A DNA stretch of 64,000 bases from an uncultured Oscillospiraceae bacterium (GTDB lineage: Bacteria > Bacillota > Clostridia > Oscillospirales > Oscillospiraceae), in contig CATLFX010000001.1 of assembly GCA_949935795.1 (NCBI GenBank), forward strand, positions 1 to 64,000. The letters run 5' to 3'. A program made the translations under genes and the position numbers. Numbering within the stretch: position 1 is the stretch's first letter; each line of letters opens with the position of its first letter. This document shows positions 8,720-19,897 of this stretch, piece by piece. The notes beneath the pieces were generated by a model. That model was not told the DNA's origin, searched no databases, and was given only the letters and a program-made list of their open reading frames with translations.

Positions 8720-10501
8720 ATGAAAAAACTGACAGCGATTCTATTGTCTCTGACTCTGGCGCTGTCGCTGACAGTCCCAGCCCTGGCGGCTCCGGCCCCC
8801 GACGCGGCCCCCGCGGACGGCGCCTACACGGTGGACGGCGAGGCCGTGCCCGTCTACAAGCCCGGAGATGCCATCCCCATCAGCGCTATTCCCATCAGCG
8901 ACATGCTGAACGAAATGTTCCCTGATTCTGCCGGGTCCATCGGCGTCATCGGCGGCGCGGACGGCCCCACGTCCATCCTCACCAGCGGCCCCCTGGGGAG
9001 CTTCAACTGGGACGGCCTTGATCTGGAGGGACTGGACCCGGACAGCGCCGACTGGAGTGAGCTGGAGAAACAGCTTCAGGAGGTGCAGCAGCAGCTCATC
9101 GACGGCCAGAAGCAGGCCCTGGGCGGCGTGCCCGGCCAGGTGGGCGTGATGGTCAACGGCGTGTACGTCAAGTTCCCCGACGCTGCCCCCGAGGTGGCGG
9201 ACGGCCGCACCATGACCCCTGTCCGCGCCCTGGTGGAAGCCCTGGGCGGCGAGGTGGACTACGAGTTTGCGGACCAGAAAGACTCTGTGCGGCTCTTCAT
9301 CGACGAGTATACAATCAACTTCACCATTGGCGGCACCACCGCAGTACGGCATACCCGCGGCACCGATACCGGCGAAGCTGATAAGACCATCGAGATGGAC
9401 TGCGCCCCCTACATCAAGGGCGGACGCACCTACGTCCCCGTGCGCTTCATCGCCGAGGCCCTGGGCTACGACGTGGGCTGGGACAGCGCTTACCAGACCG
9501 CCGTCCTGCTGGACCGGGAGGCCTTGACCGCCCAGATCGACGAGAACTTCACCATCCTCAACAAGGTGCAGGCCAACAAGGGCCCCGCCCTGGAGGAGGG
9601 GAAAAACTACGTCGCCGACGTGAAGGAGAACTTCACCATTACTCTCTTTGACACCCTCAACGAGAACAAGACCTACAAGGCCGACCTCACCGGTAAGCAG
9701 ATTTTCAACGCGGACGCCGCCAGCGCCCAGCTGTCCCTGAAGCTGTCCGACAACGCGCTGGACGATCTGGAGAAGCTGCTCACCGAGCAGTACGGGGCCG
9801 ACTTCGAGGAGAACGCCATCCTGTTCCGCGCCATGGCGGAGGGACTGGACGACATAGAGGTCATCCTGACCCGGGAGGGCGCCGCCTGGTTCCGGGCCGC
9901 GGCGCTGGATGAGCTGGCGGGCAAGGACAACGTGTGGCTGGGCCAGGACCTGGGCGCGGAGTGGGGCGAGCTGGCCTTCACCAGCGCGGGGGATACTACC
10001 ATCGGCTCCGCCCTGACGGCCATGCTGGACAAGAACTCCGTGACCAGCGTTGTGTCGCTGTCCTCCATGACGGGGATGCTGAGCAGCCTCTTCGGCGACG
10101 GCAAGTTCACCACCTCCGGCGGCGTGTCCACCCTGACCATCGGCGTGGACGACCTGTTTGACATTTACAAAGATATGGGCCTGAGCGAAGAGGACATGGC
10201 GGAGGCCAAAGCCGCCTTCAAGGAGTATGAGATCGTCATGAAGGTGGACGGCAAGGGCGGCACCACCATGACCTGCGTGATGGAGACCGCGGCCCAGACC
10301 GGCGTGCCCGGCATGAAGATCACCATGGACGTGGAGCAGGCCGATGGAAACGTCACCATGGACATGAATTTCCACATCGCCAACATGGGCGAGATAAAGG
10401 TGGAGGTCACCCAGACTCAGAAGGCCACCGCCGACAAGCCCATGACCGAGCCCCCCGAGGGGTCCACTGTGGTGGAGTCCATCGAGCCCCTGGCGTCCTG
10501 A
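8720..10501 (+). CDS. Exported copper-amine-oxidase-N-like (stalk domain) protein carrying an IGGADGPTSI motif
   Basis: Signal peptide MKKLTAILLSLTLALSLTVPALA; MTPVRALVEALGGEVDYEF and RTYVPVRFIAEALGYDVGWDS repeats; RBS aaaggagg. Confidence 0.8.
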   Translation: MKKLTAILLSLTLALSLTVPALAAPAPDAAPADGAYTVDGEAVPVYKPGDAIPISAIPISDMLNEMFPDSAGSIGVIGGADGPTSILTSGPLGSFNWDGLDLEGLDPDSADWSELEKQLQEVQQQLIDGQKQALGGVPGQVGVMVNGVYVKFPDAAPEVADGRTMTPVRALVEALGGEVDYEFADQKDSVRLFIDEYTINFTIGGTTAVRHTRGTDTGEADKTIEMDCAPYIKGGRTYVPVRFIAEALGYDVGWDSAYQTAVLLDREALTAQIDENFTILNKVQANKGPALEEGKNYVADVKENFTITLFDTLNENKTYKADLTGKQIFNADAASAQLSLKLSDNALDDLEKLLTEQYGADFEENAILFRAMAEGLDDIEVILTREGAAWFRAAALDELAGKDNVWLGQDLGAEWGELAFTSAGDTTIGSALTAMLDKNSVTSVVSLSSMTGMLSSLFGDGKFTTSGGVSTLTIGVDDLFDIYKDMGLSEEDMAEAKAAFKEYEIVMKVDGKGGTTMTCVMETAAQTGVPGMKITMDVEQADGNVTMDMNFHIANMGEIKVEVTQTQKATADKPMTEPPEGSTVVESIEPLAS

Positions 10502-10552
10502 GCGAAACGCGGAGAAACGGACCGGGCACTCCGGCCGTTTCGCGGCGTGACA
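10502..10552 (+). repeat. Short copy (E) of the stop-to-RBS intergenic element
   Basis: gcgaaacgcggagaaacggaccgggcactccggccgtttcgcggcgtgac; aligned ends with copies at 12906, 13936, 15205 and 36479. Confidence 0.6.
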
Positions 10553-10608
10553 ACCGCCCCGCGCCCCACAGGGCGCGGGGTGGTATTCCAATGTAAGGAT
10601 TGATTTGA

Positions 10609-12861
10609 TTGGCTAAGAAGAAAGCCCCTGACCAGAAGGGCCCCAAAAAAGTGAACAACCCCAACGTCATGGGCCTGCGGGCCCAGGTGCTGGAGCAGCC
10701 CATCACCGAGACGCTGGAGCTCAACTATATGCCCTACGCCATGTCCGTCATCGTCTCCCGGGCCATCCCGGAGATCGACGGTTTCAAGCCCTCCCACCGG
10801 AAGCTGCTGTACACCATGTACGACATGGGCCTGCTCACCAAGCCCCGGACCAAGTCGGCCAATGTGGTGGGGGCCACCATGAAGCTGAACCCCCACGGGG
10901 ACGCCGCCATCTACGACACCATGGTGCGTCTCAGCCGGGGGTACGGGGCCCTGCTGCACCCCCTGGTAGACTCCAAGGGCAACTTCGGCAAGGTGTACTC
11001 CCGGGACATGGCCTGGGCGGCTTCCCGGTACACCGAGGTGCGGCTGGACCCCATCTGTCAGGAGCTGTTCCGGGACATCGACCAGGACGCGGTGGACTTT
11101 GTCCCCAACTACGACGGCAAGCTGACGGAGCCCACCCTGCTGCCCACCACCTTTCCCAACGTGCTGGTGGCGGCCAACCAGGGCATCGCCGTGGGCATGG
11201 CCTCCAACCTGTGCGGGTTCAACCTGGGGGAGGTGTGCGACGCCGCCATCGCCTATCTCAAGGACCCCAACGTGGACCTGCTGGGCATTTTAAAGGCCCC
11301 GGACTTCTCCACCGGGGGGCAGCTGCTGTACGACGGGGCGGCCCTGGCGGAGATTTACCGCACGGGCCGGGGGCCTCTCAAGCTGCGGGCCAAGTGGCGG
11401 CACGTCAAAGAGGACAACGTGCTGGAGATCTATGAGATTCCCTACTCCACCACAGTGGAGGCCATCCTGGACAAGGTGGCCGAGCTGGTGAAGGCGGGGA
11501 AGATCAAGGAGATCTCCGACATGCGGGACGAGACCGACCTGAACGGCCTGAAGCTGGCCATCGACCTGAAGCGGGGCGCGGACCCGGAGAAGCTGATGGC
11601 CCGGCTGTATCAGACGACCCCCCTCCAGGACACCTTCTCCTGCAACTTCAACATCCTCATCGCCGGAATGCCCAAGGTGATGGGGGTGGGGGAGATTCTG
11701 GAGGAGTGGACCGGCTGGCGGATGGACGGGGTGCGGCGGCGGACCTATCACATCTGCCAGAAGAAGGAGGAGAAGCTCCACCTTCTGAAAGGTTTGAAGC
11801 GCATCCTGCTGGACATCGACAAGGCGATCCGCATCATCCGGGAGACGGAGGAGGAGGCCGAGGTGGTGCCCAACCTCATCATCGGCTTCGGCATCGACCA
11901 GGTTCAGGCGGAGTACGTGGCGGATATCAAGCTGCGCAACATCAACAAGGAGTATATCCTCAAGCGGGTGGGGGAGACGGCCCAGCTGGAGACGGAGATC
12001 GCCGATTTGAAGGACATCATCGGCTCCGCCCAGCGGATCAAGGCCATCATCACCGACGAGCTGAAAAACGTGAAAAAGAAGTACGCCGTCCCCCGGCGCA
12101 CGGAGATCGTCTACGAGTACCAGCAGGCGGCGGAGGTTCAGGCCGCCGCTGAGGAGGAGATTCCCGCCTATCCGGTGAATGTGTTCATCTCGAAAGAGGG
12201 ATACTTTAAGAAGATCACGCCTCAGTCCCTGCGCATGAGCTCTGAGCAGAAGTATAAGGAAGGGGACGGGGCGTTCCTCCAGTGGGAGGGCTCCAACCGG
12301 GACGAGCTGCTGGTGTTCACCGACAAACAGCAGTGCTACAAGACCCGGCTGTCCGACTTCGACGACGCTAAGGCCAGCGTGCTGGGGGACTACCTGCCCA
12401 CCAAGCTGGGCATGGACTCGGAGGAGAAGTTTGTCTGGGCCTGCGCTCCCGGGGACTACTCCGCCCACCTGCTGTTTTTCTTTGACAACGGCAAGGCGGC
12501 CCGGGTGGAGCTGTCCGCCTACCAGACCCAGACCCGGCGGAAGAAGCTCACCGGGGCCTACTGCGACAAGTTCCCTCTGGTGTCCGCCTGCCTGCTGGCG
12601 GAGGACCAGGAGATGGCGGTGGGGTCCAGCGACGGGCGGTGCGTGGTGTTCCACACCGCGTCCCTCACCCCCAAGACCACCCGGAGCACCCAGGGCGTGG
12701 GGGTGATGGCGGTGAAGGCCAGGCATCATGTGGAGTGGGCAAAGCCGCTGAGCGCCACCCACATCGTCAACGCCGCCCGCTACCGGGCCCGGTCCCTCCC
12801 CGCCGCCGGGGCGCTCCTCAGGGAGGAGGACCGGGGGGAGGAGCAGATGAGCATTTTGTAA
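10609..12861 (+). CDS. Type IIA topoisomerase A subunit (GyrA/ParC-like)
   Basis: TTG start with aaggat RBS; LNYMPYAMSVIVSRAIPEIDGFKPSHRKLLYTMY, DSKGNFGKVYSRDMAWAASRYTEVRL (catalytic Tyr region). Confidence 0.93.
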   Translation: MAKKKAPDQKGPKKVNNPNVMGLRAQVLEQPITETLELNYMPYAMSVIVSRAIPEIDGFKPSHRKLLYTMYDMGLLTKPRTKSANVVGATMKLNPHGDAAIYDTMVRLSRGYGALLHPLVDSKGNFGKVYSRDMAWAASRYTEVRLDPICQELFRDIDQDAVDFVPNYDGKLTEPTLLPTTFPNVLVAANQGIAVGMASNLCGFNLGEVCDAAIAYLKDPNVDLLGILKAPDFSTGGQLLYDGAALAEIYRTGRGPLKLRAKWRHVKEDNVLEIYEIPYSTTVEAILDKVAELVKAGKIKEISDMRDETDLNGLKLAIDLKRGADPEKLMARLYQTTPLQDTFSCNFNILIAGMPKVMGVGEILEEWTGWRMDGVRRRTYHICQKKEEKLHLLKGLKRILLDIDKAIRIIRETEEEAEVVPNLIIGFGIDQVQAEYVADIKLRNINKEYILKRVGETAQLETEIADLKDIIGSAQRIKAIITDELKNVKKKYAVPRRTEIVYEYQQAAEVQAAAEEEIPAYPVNVFISKEGYFKKITPQSLRMSSEQKYKEGDGAFLQWEGSNRDELLVFTDKQQCYKTRLSDFDDAKASVLGDYLPTKLGMDSEEKFVWACAPGDYSAHLLFFFDNGKAARVELSAYQTQTRRKKLTGAYCDKFPLVSACLLAEDQEMAVGSSDGRCVVFHTASLTPKTTRSTQGVGVMAVKARHHVEWAKPLSATHIVNAARYRARSLPAAGALLREEDRGEEQMSIL

Positions 12862-12905
12862 CGTTTGCCTCCGGCGGCCCGCTTTTTCTTTGAAAAGAAA
12901 AAGGA

Positions 12906-13034
12906 GAAGCGCGGAGCCGTCGTGAGCAGCGCGGATGGAACGGAGCGAGGGCAAAAGCCCAGCCACCGCGTGGCGGGGGCGGGTTTTGCCCGAGTCGGAG
13001 CGAAGCCGCGCGTCGCGAACAGGTGAAGCGTGAC
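12906..13034 (+). repeat. Stop-to-RBS intergenic element, copy A
   Basis: gaagcgcggagccgtcgtgagcagcgcggatggaacggagcgagggcaaaagccc...gggttttgcccgagtcggagcgaagccgcgcgtcgcgaacaggtgaagcgtgac. Confidence 0.85.
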
Positions 13035-13067
13035 AACATGAACCGCAATTAAAGGAGGACGTCTGCC

Positions 13068-13934
13068 GTGTCCCATCTGAAAAAGACCCTGCTTCCTGTT
13101 TTGATTATCACCGCGGCCTCCGCCATTTACGCGCTGGGTTTCGTGTGGTGCTACGCCCCCAACGGCATCGCCTTCGGCGGCATTACCGGCGTGGCTCAGA
13201 TCATCAATTACCTGATCCCGGCCCTGCCCATCGGCGTTACCGTCATCGCGCTGAACGTCCCGCTGTTTATCCTGGGGTGGAAGCTCATCGGCGGGCGGCT
13301 GCTGGTGTCGTCGCTGTACGCCATGGCGGTGTCCTCGGTGTTTATCGACGTGCTCACCCCCCTGCGGGAGTGGGAGCCCATGGAGCCGCTGCTGGCCTGC
13401 ATCTTCGGCGGGCTGTCGCTGGGGCTGTCTTTGGGGCTGATTTTCCTGCAGGGGGCCACCACCGGCGGCACCGACCTGCTGGCCCGGCTTTTAAAGCTGA
13501 AGCTGGCCTGGCTGCCCATGGGGAAGCTGCTGATGGGCATTGACCTGGCGGTGATCGTGGCGGTGTCGGTGGCGTTCCGGACGCTGTACGCCGCCTTGTA
13601 CGGCCTGGTGGCCCTGTATATCTCCACCATCGTCATGGACGGGGTGCTCTACGGCATGGACACCGCCAAGGTGGCCTATATCATCAGCGACAAGAACAAG
13701 GAGATCTCCGACGCCATTGTCAAGGACCTGGACCGGGGCGTTACCATCCTCCATGGCCAGGGGGCGTATACCGGGGCGGATAAAAACGTGCTGATGTGCG
13801 CCTTCAAGCAGCGGGAGATCGCCGAGATCAAGGCCACCATCAAGGACATCGACCCCGTGGCCTTCGTCATTGTGTGCGACGCCCACGAAGTGCTGGGAGA
13901 GGGCTTCCGGGACTACAAGAAAGATGACCTGTGA
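13068..13934 (+). CDS. YitT family (DUF2179 C-terminal) membrane protein
   Basis: GTG start, aaaggagg RBS; polytopic N-terminus plus C-terminal DUF2179-like region DLDRGVTILHGQGAYTGADKNVLMCAFKQREIAEIKATIKDIDPVAFVIVCDAHEVLGEGF. Confidence 0.92.
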   Translation: MSHLKKTLLPVLIITAASAIYALGFVWCYAPNGIAFGGITGVAQIINYLIPALPIGVTVIALNVPLFILGWKLIGGRLLVSSLYAMAVSSVFIDVLTPLREWEPMEPLLACIFGGLSLGLSLGLIFLQGATTGGTDLLARLLKLKLAWLPMGKLLMGIDLAVIVAVSVAFRTLYAALYGLVALYISTIVMDGVLYGMDTAKVAYIISDKNKEISDAIVKDLDRGVTILHGQGAYTGADKNVLMCAFKQREIAEIKATIKDIDPVAFVIVCDAHEVLGEGFRDYKKDDL

Positions 13935-13935
13935 G

Positions 13936-14071
13936 AGAAGCGCGGAGAAGCGGACAGTGAGGGAGCTTGGACTGAAGCGAAGGCAAAAAACCAAGATTTG
14001 CGGAGCAAATCTGTATTTTGCCTGAGTCGGAGGGAAAGCGACCGAACGTCCTGGCCGCTTCGCAGCGTGAC
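13936..14071 (+). repeat. Stop-to-RBS intergenic element, copy D (diverged)
   Basis: gaagcgcggagaagcggacag...gcctgagtcggagggaaagcgaccgaacgtcctggccgcttcgcagcgtgac; includes perfect IR agatttgc gga gcaaatct. Confidence 0.7.
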
Positions 14072-14084
14072 AAGGAGGTGTCCT

Positions 14085-15224
14085 GTGAAAAAGCGGATAT
14101 TGGCCCTGATTCTGTGCGCGGCGCTACCGCTCAGCGGCTGCGCCGCCATGCTGGAGCGGGGCCACGAGACGGTCTCCACCCATGTGGATTACGCCGTCAC
14201 TGAGGAGGAGTCCGTCCTCCGGGCGGAGAGCTACCAGGGGCTGGTAAACGCCATGCTCTATTTTGTCAGCGACCACCGCCCAGGGGGAGCCATCCGGCTG
14301 TACAACTACACCGGAGACGTGGAGGCCGATTTGGCCAACGCCCGGGACGAGGTGCTGTACGACGACCCCCTGGGGGCTTTTTCCGTGCGCTCCTTGACCT
14401 ACGACGCCACCCGCGTGCTCACCTACTACGAGGTGGAGCTGCGGATCGCCTACTCCCGGTCCGCCCAGGAGACGGCGGGCCTGCGGGAGGTCAGGGGTCT
14501 GGCCGGCGTGCGGCAGGAGCTGAAGCGGCTGGTCACCGGCCAGGAGGACTCCGCCGCCTTTCTGGCCTCCTACTTCTCTGGCGACCAGGAGCTGGCGGAG
14601 CACCTGCTGGATCTGGCCTGTGCCAGTTTTCCGGCTCTGTACCGCCACCATGACATCGGCAGGACCTCCATTCGGCTGTACCCGGAGACGGGCACCCGCC
14701 GGATCATTGAGGTAAAGGTGGGCTGGAGCCAGAGCGCCGAGGCGGTGGCGGAGGAGGAGCAGGGCTACGCCCAGCAGCTGGAGACCACCGCCGCGGCCCT
14801 GCTGGAGGCGGCGCCTCCCGCTGGGGAGGGATACACCGTGGAGGAGCTGGCGGCCATTGTCCGGGCCGCCTCCGGGCCCTACACGCCGGACGGCACCAAC
14901 CTGGCGCTGGACGCGCTGTCCGGCGAGCCGGCCTCTGACTTCGGCCTGCTCATGGCCATGGAGTACCTGTGCCAGCAGTGCGCCATTGAGGTAGAGCCGG
15001 TGCGGGGCTCGGCGGGGCTGTGGCTCATCGCGGCCACCGACGATGGATACCGCCATCTGCTGCCCCAGAGTCTGCGTCCTGAGGAGGAGGGCAGGGAGCT
15101 GGAGGAGGGGGAGGAGCCTCCCTTCCGGCTGTACACTGACCAGGAGCTGACCGGGCTGGGGTACGAGTGGCCGGAGGCGCTCCACCCTGTCTGTGAGGAC
15201 TACGGAAGCGCGGAGCCGTCGTGA
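14085..15224 (+). CDS. Putative lipoprotein of unknown function
   Basis: GTG start, aaggagg RBS; lipobox LPLSGCAAM; C-terminal GSAEPS and stop lie inside repeat copy B. Confidence 0.7.
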   Translation: MKKRILALILCAALPLSGCAAMLERGHETVSTHVDYAVTEEESVLRAESYQGLVNAMLYFVSDHRPGGAIRLYNYTGDVEADLANARDEVLYDDPLGAFSVRSLTYDATRVLTYYEVELRIAYSRSAQETAGLREVRGLAGVRQELKRLVTGQEDSAAFLASYFSGDQELAEHLLDLACASFPALYRHHDIGRTSIRLYPETGTRRIIEVKVGWSQSAEAVAEEEQGYAQQLETTAAALLEAAPPAGEGYTVEELAAIVRAASGPYTPDGTNLALDALSGEPASDFGLLMAMEYLCQQCAIEVEPVRGSAGLWLIAATDDGYRHLLPQSLRPEEEGRELEEGEEPPFRLYTDQELTGLGYEWPEALHPVCEDYGSAEPS

Positions 15225-15333
15225 GCAGCGCGGATGGACTGGAGCGAGGGGAAAAGCCCAGCCGCCGCGCAGCGGGGGCGGGTTTTGCCCAAGCCGGAAG
15301 GAAGCCGCGCGTCGCGAACAGGCGCAGCGTGAC
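15205..15333 (+). repeat. Stop-to-RBS intergenic element, copy B
   Basis: gaagcgcggagccgtcgtgagcagcgcggatggactggagcgaggggaaaagccc...gggttttgcccaagccggaaggaagccgcgcgtcgcgaacaggcgcagcgtgac; near-identical to copy A. Confidence 0.85.
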
Positions 15334-15491
15334 CGCGTCGTCACAAGCTCCATATCCCTCGCTTCCAGCTGCGCTGGAAGCTCGCTCATTACGTTGCTCC
15401 TCCTTCCCCCACAAAGCCAAAGGGCGGCTTTGCGGGGTCCCCTGTTTGACCGACGGTGCTGGTACGGTGCTGAAATTGGTACGATTGCCAG

Positions 15492-15520
15492 TTGCTTTTC
15501 CCGGGAAAAACGGATATAAT
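15492..15520 (+). promoter_or_regulatory. Sigma-A type promoter TTGCTT-N17-TATAAT upstream of glnS; palindrome ttttcccgggaaaa in spacer
   Basis: -35 15492-15497, -10 15515-15520. Confidence 0.65.
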
Positions 15521-15578
15521 AGGTGGACCCTGGGCGTACCCGGGGCCCACCTATTTACATTTACGAGGAGTGACAGAC

Positions 15579-17267
<1,689 letters not shown>

Positions 17268-17289
17268 GAACGAAAAGGGGGGCCGCACC

Positions 17290-17667
17290 ATGGTTATGGG
17301 GCTTCACCATGTGTCGATGAAGTGCGGAACGCCGGAGGACCTTGAGCGGGCGGTGGAGTTTTACTGCGGCGTTTTGGGGTTGGCGGTGAAGCGCCAATGG
17401 CCGGAAGGTGTGATGCTGGATACCGGGAACGGGCTGATCGAGATTTTCAGCAATGGAGAAGGTGAGTATAGAAAAGGCGCGGTGCGGCACTTTGCGCTGG
17501 CGGTGGATGACGTGGATTGGGCCGCCCAGGCGGTGGAGCGGGCGGGATACCGGGTTTTTCTCGGGCCAAAGGATATCGTGATAGACTCAGCGCCGCCCTG
17601 CCCGGCCAGGATCACCTTTTGCGTTGGCCCCCTAGGCGAGGAGATCGAATTGTTCCAGGAGATGTGA
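17290..17667 (+). CDS. VOC/glyoxalase superfamily protein
   Basis: MVMGLHHVSMKCGTPEDLERAVEFYCGVLGLAVKRQWPEGVMLDTGNGLIEIFSN...GPLGEEIELFQEM. Confidence 0.88.
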   Translation: MVMGLHHVSMKCGTPEDLERAVEFYCGVLGLAVKRQWPEGVMLDTGNGLIEIFSNGEGEYRKGAVRHFALAVDDVDWAAQAVERAGYRVFLGPKDIVIDSAPPCPARITFCVGPLGEEIELFQEM

Positions 17668-17685
17668 AAACATAGTAAATAGATG

Positions 17686-17721
17686 AAAAGCCCGGGCGGA
17701 TTCACCTCCGCCCGGGCTTTT
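17686..17721. terminator. Bidirectional terminator
   Basis: aaaagcccgggcggattcacctccgcccgggctttt. Confidence 0.9.
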
Positions 17722-17722
17722 G

Positions 17723-18166
17723 TTATTCCTTTTCCCGGCTCTTCCTGTACCAGTCCAGCCGGTCGTCGTACTTCCGCCCGGACAGGCGGAAGTAGAGTTC
17801 AATACCTGCGGTGATGGCCACAAAGATGACCACAAAGATGACCCCGAACAGCACCCAGGCCCCGAGCTGGTCCGTGGGGAACCAGCCGAAGCCCACCGCG
17901 AAGGCGGTGAGGACGGCCCCGAAGGGCACCGCGAACACCACGAGCCGCCAGCCGTAGGCCAGCTTTTTAAAGAGCAGGTCGGAAAAGGCCGCCAGCTGCA
18001 TGGTCCCCGCCGCGACGCTCACCACCAGCAGGGAGAACAGGTGGGGCAGGGAGGCTCCCTCCTGCTTGAACACGAACAGAAAGAACAGATAGAAACACAT
18101 GGCGGCGGTGTAGCACAGGGCCGTCCGCTCTTTGATGGACACGACGATCTGGAAAAACTTTTTCAT
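17723..18166 (-). CDS. DUF3021 family membrane protein
   Basis: Four TM segments, 147 aa; paired with a LytTR regulator as in typical DUF3021 operons. Confidence 0.8.
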   Translation of the reverse strand: MKKFFQIVVSIKERTALCYTAAMCFYLFFLFVFKQEGASLPHLFSLLVVSVAAGTMQLAAFSDLLFKKLAYGWRLVVFAVPFGAVLTAFAVGFGWFPTDQLGAWVLFGVIFVVIFVAITAGIELYFRLSGRKYDDRLDWYRKSREKE

Positions 18167-18180
18167 ACCCGGCACTCCTT

Positions 18181-18618
18181 TCACAAGCCCAGCTTTGCCT
18201 TGATGGCGGGGACATACTGGCGGTTGGCCATCACCACCTCGCCGTTGGACAGGGTGAGCCTCATCCGGCCCCCGAAGTCCGGGCGCAGGGAGCGCACCTG
18301 GGCGAAGTTCACGATGGCCGATTTGCCCACCCGGACAAAATCCCGGCCCGCCAGCTGCTCCTCCAGCTCGTACAGCCGCAGGCGGGTCTGATATACCCCG
18401 TCCGCCGTGTACAGGAAGGTGCCACGGTCCACGGTGTCGATATACAGCACCTCAGCCCCGTCCAGAATGCAGGTCTCCCCGTCCTTTTCCCCGGTGAGCC
18501 GGGCGTCGGACAGCCGCAGCAGCTCGATGAGCCGGGCCGTCCTCTCGTCCAGCCGGGGACAGCGGATGATGACCTCGGGCTGGTCCAGCCCGGGCCGCTC
18601 CTCCACGGTCACTTTCAC
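18181..18618 (-). CDS. LytTR DNA-binding domain transcriptional regulator
   Basis: LYELEEQLAGRDFVRVGKSAIVNFAQVRSLRPDFGGRMRLTLSNGEVVMANRQYVPAIK; GTG start with aaggag RBS. Confidence 0.88.
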   Translation of the reverse strand: MKVTVEERPGLDQPEVIIRCPRLDERTARLIELLRLSDARLTGEKDGETCILDGAEVLYIDTVDRGTFLYTADGVYQTRLRLYELEEQLAGRDFVRVGKSAIVNFAQVRSLRPDFGGRMRLTLSNGEVVMANRQYVPAIKAKLGL

Positions 18619-18709
18619 GGGCCTCACTCCTTTCGCGATCGCATCCTGAGCATACACGATGGAGTTCCCCTTTGCAAGGGGAGGAAGCGCGACCTGCGCC
18701 TGGGAGCGC

Positions 18710-19543
18710 CTATCTGTGCTGTTTTCGGTACTCTAAAGGGCTGACGCCCTCCGCCCGGCGGAAGCTCTGGGAGAAGTAGCTCAGGGAGGAGAAGCCCAGG
18801 ATCTGGGCGATCTGGGACAGGGAGTGATCGGTCTCTGCCAGCAGGAACCGGCTCTCCTGGATGCGCCGGGAGATCAGGTAGTTGATGGGGGAGATGTTGA
18901 ACTCCCGGCGGAAGGTGTGGGAAAGGTAGTACTTGTTGATGTGGGCCAGCCCCGCCAGCTGGTCCAGGGTCAGGTTTTCCTTGAAGTGGTTGTCGATATA
19001 GCGGCGGACCAGGCTGCATTCCCGGCTGGACCCGGCGGCGGGGGCGTCGGACAGGGCGAAATCCCCCCGGCGGCTCAGCCGCAGCAGGATCACCTCCAGA
19101 AGCCGCTGGCAGATCTCGTCGCACCCCGCCCGGGGCTCCCTGCTCTCCTGGGTCAGAATGCGCAGGCATCCGGCCACAGCGTCCTCCACCGCCTGGTTCA
19201 GCAGGGTGTAGCCCCCGGTGCCGGCGATGGTCTCCAGCCCCTCCACCCCCATCACCACGTACTCCATGGGGCTGCCGTTCTGGCTGGTCTCGGTGTGGGG
19301 CACCCCGGCGTTCACCGCCACCATGTCGTGGACGCCCACGGGGAAACGCTCCTCCCGGATGAGAAAATCCCCCCGGCCGCCGGTGATGAAAAACAGCTCC
19401 GCGCAGGTGTGGGAGTGGAGCTGAGAGGTCCACTCCTGGCTGTAATGGGTGTAGGTCACATAGCGCAGCCGGGGCCGGCCCCGCTCCGTGCCCCGTTCCG
19501 GGGCGCGGTCCGCCTCCGCCAGGATATATTGATGGGTGCTCAT
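18710..19543 (-). CDS. AraC family transcriptional regulator (cupin + HTH)
   Basis: N-terminal cupin; HTH YYLSHTFRREFNISPINYLISRRIQESRFLLAETDHSLSQIAQILGFSSLSYFSQSFRRAEGVSPLEYRK; divergent from the ABC cluster. Confidence 0.93.
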   Translation of the reverse strand: MSTHQYILAEADRAPERGTERGRPRLRYVTYTHYSQEWTSQLHSHTCAELFFITGGRGDFLIREERFPVGVHDMVAVNAGVPHTETSQNGSPMEYVVMGVEGLETIAGTGGYTLLNQAVEDAVAGCLRILTQESREPRAGCDEICQRLLEVILLRLSRRGDFALSDAPAAGSSRECSLVRRYIDNHFKENLTLDQLAGLAHINKYYLSHTFRREFNISPINYLISRRIQESRFLLAETDHSLSQIAQILGFSSLSYFSQSFRRAEGVSPLEYRKQHR

Positions 19544-19897
19544 GGGGGCCCTCCTTTCGGCGCAAGATTACAAAAAAGGATTTTGACTTGTCAATATTTA
19601 TTATAACTTTTTTTAGGGGATTGTGCAACTCTCCAGCCTGAATTTTACAGATTGGATTGAATGCGGTGGAAAGATGACCGAGAGTGAAAACGATCCCATT
19701 AAAAATTATGGATTTTGCTGAAAATAGAGGGGGGACAATGTTGGCCTATGTGGCAAAATGCGAAAAAGACAAGAAATATAAAAACTGGAGCAACAATCGG
19801 ATTGTCAACGGGGACGGAAGCGTTTAGTCTTATAGATGTAAGGGCGGGAAGGATTCCCGCCGCACCCGAGTACATATTTTGAAATGGAGGAAATGAA

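Noticed and set aside
15440-15578. T-box riboswitch upstream of glnS
   Set aside because: No T-box consensus (UGGNACCGCG-like) or specifier loop found; only a promoter and simple hairpin.
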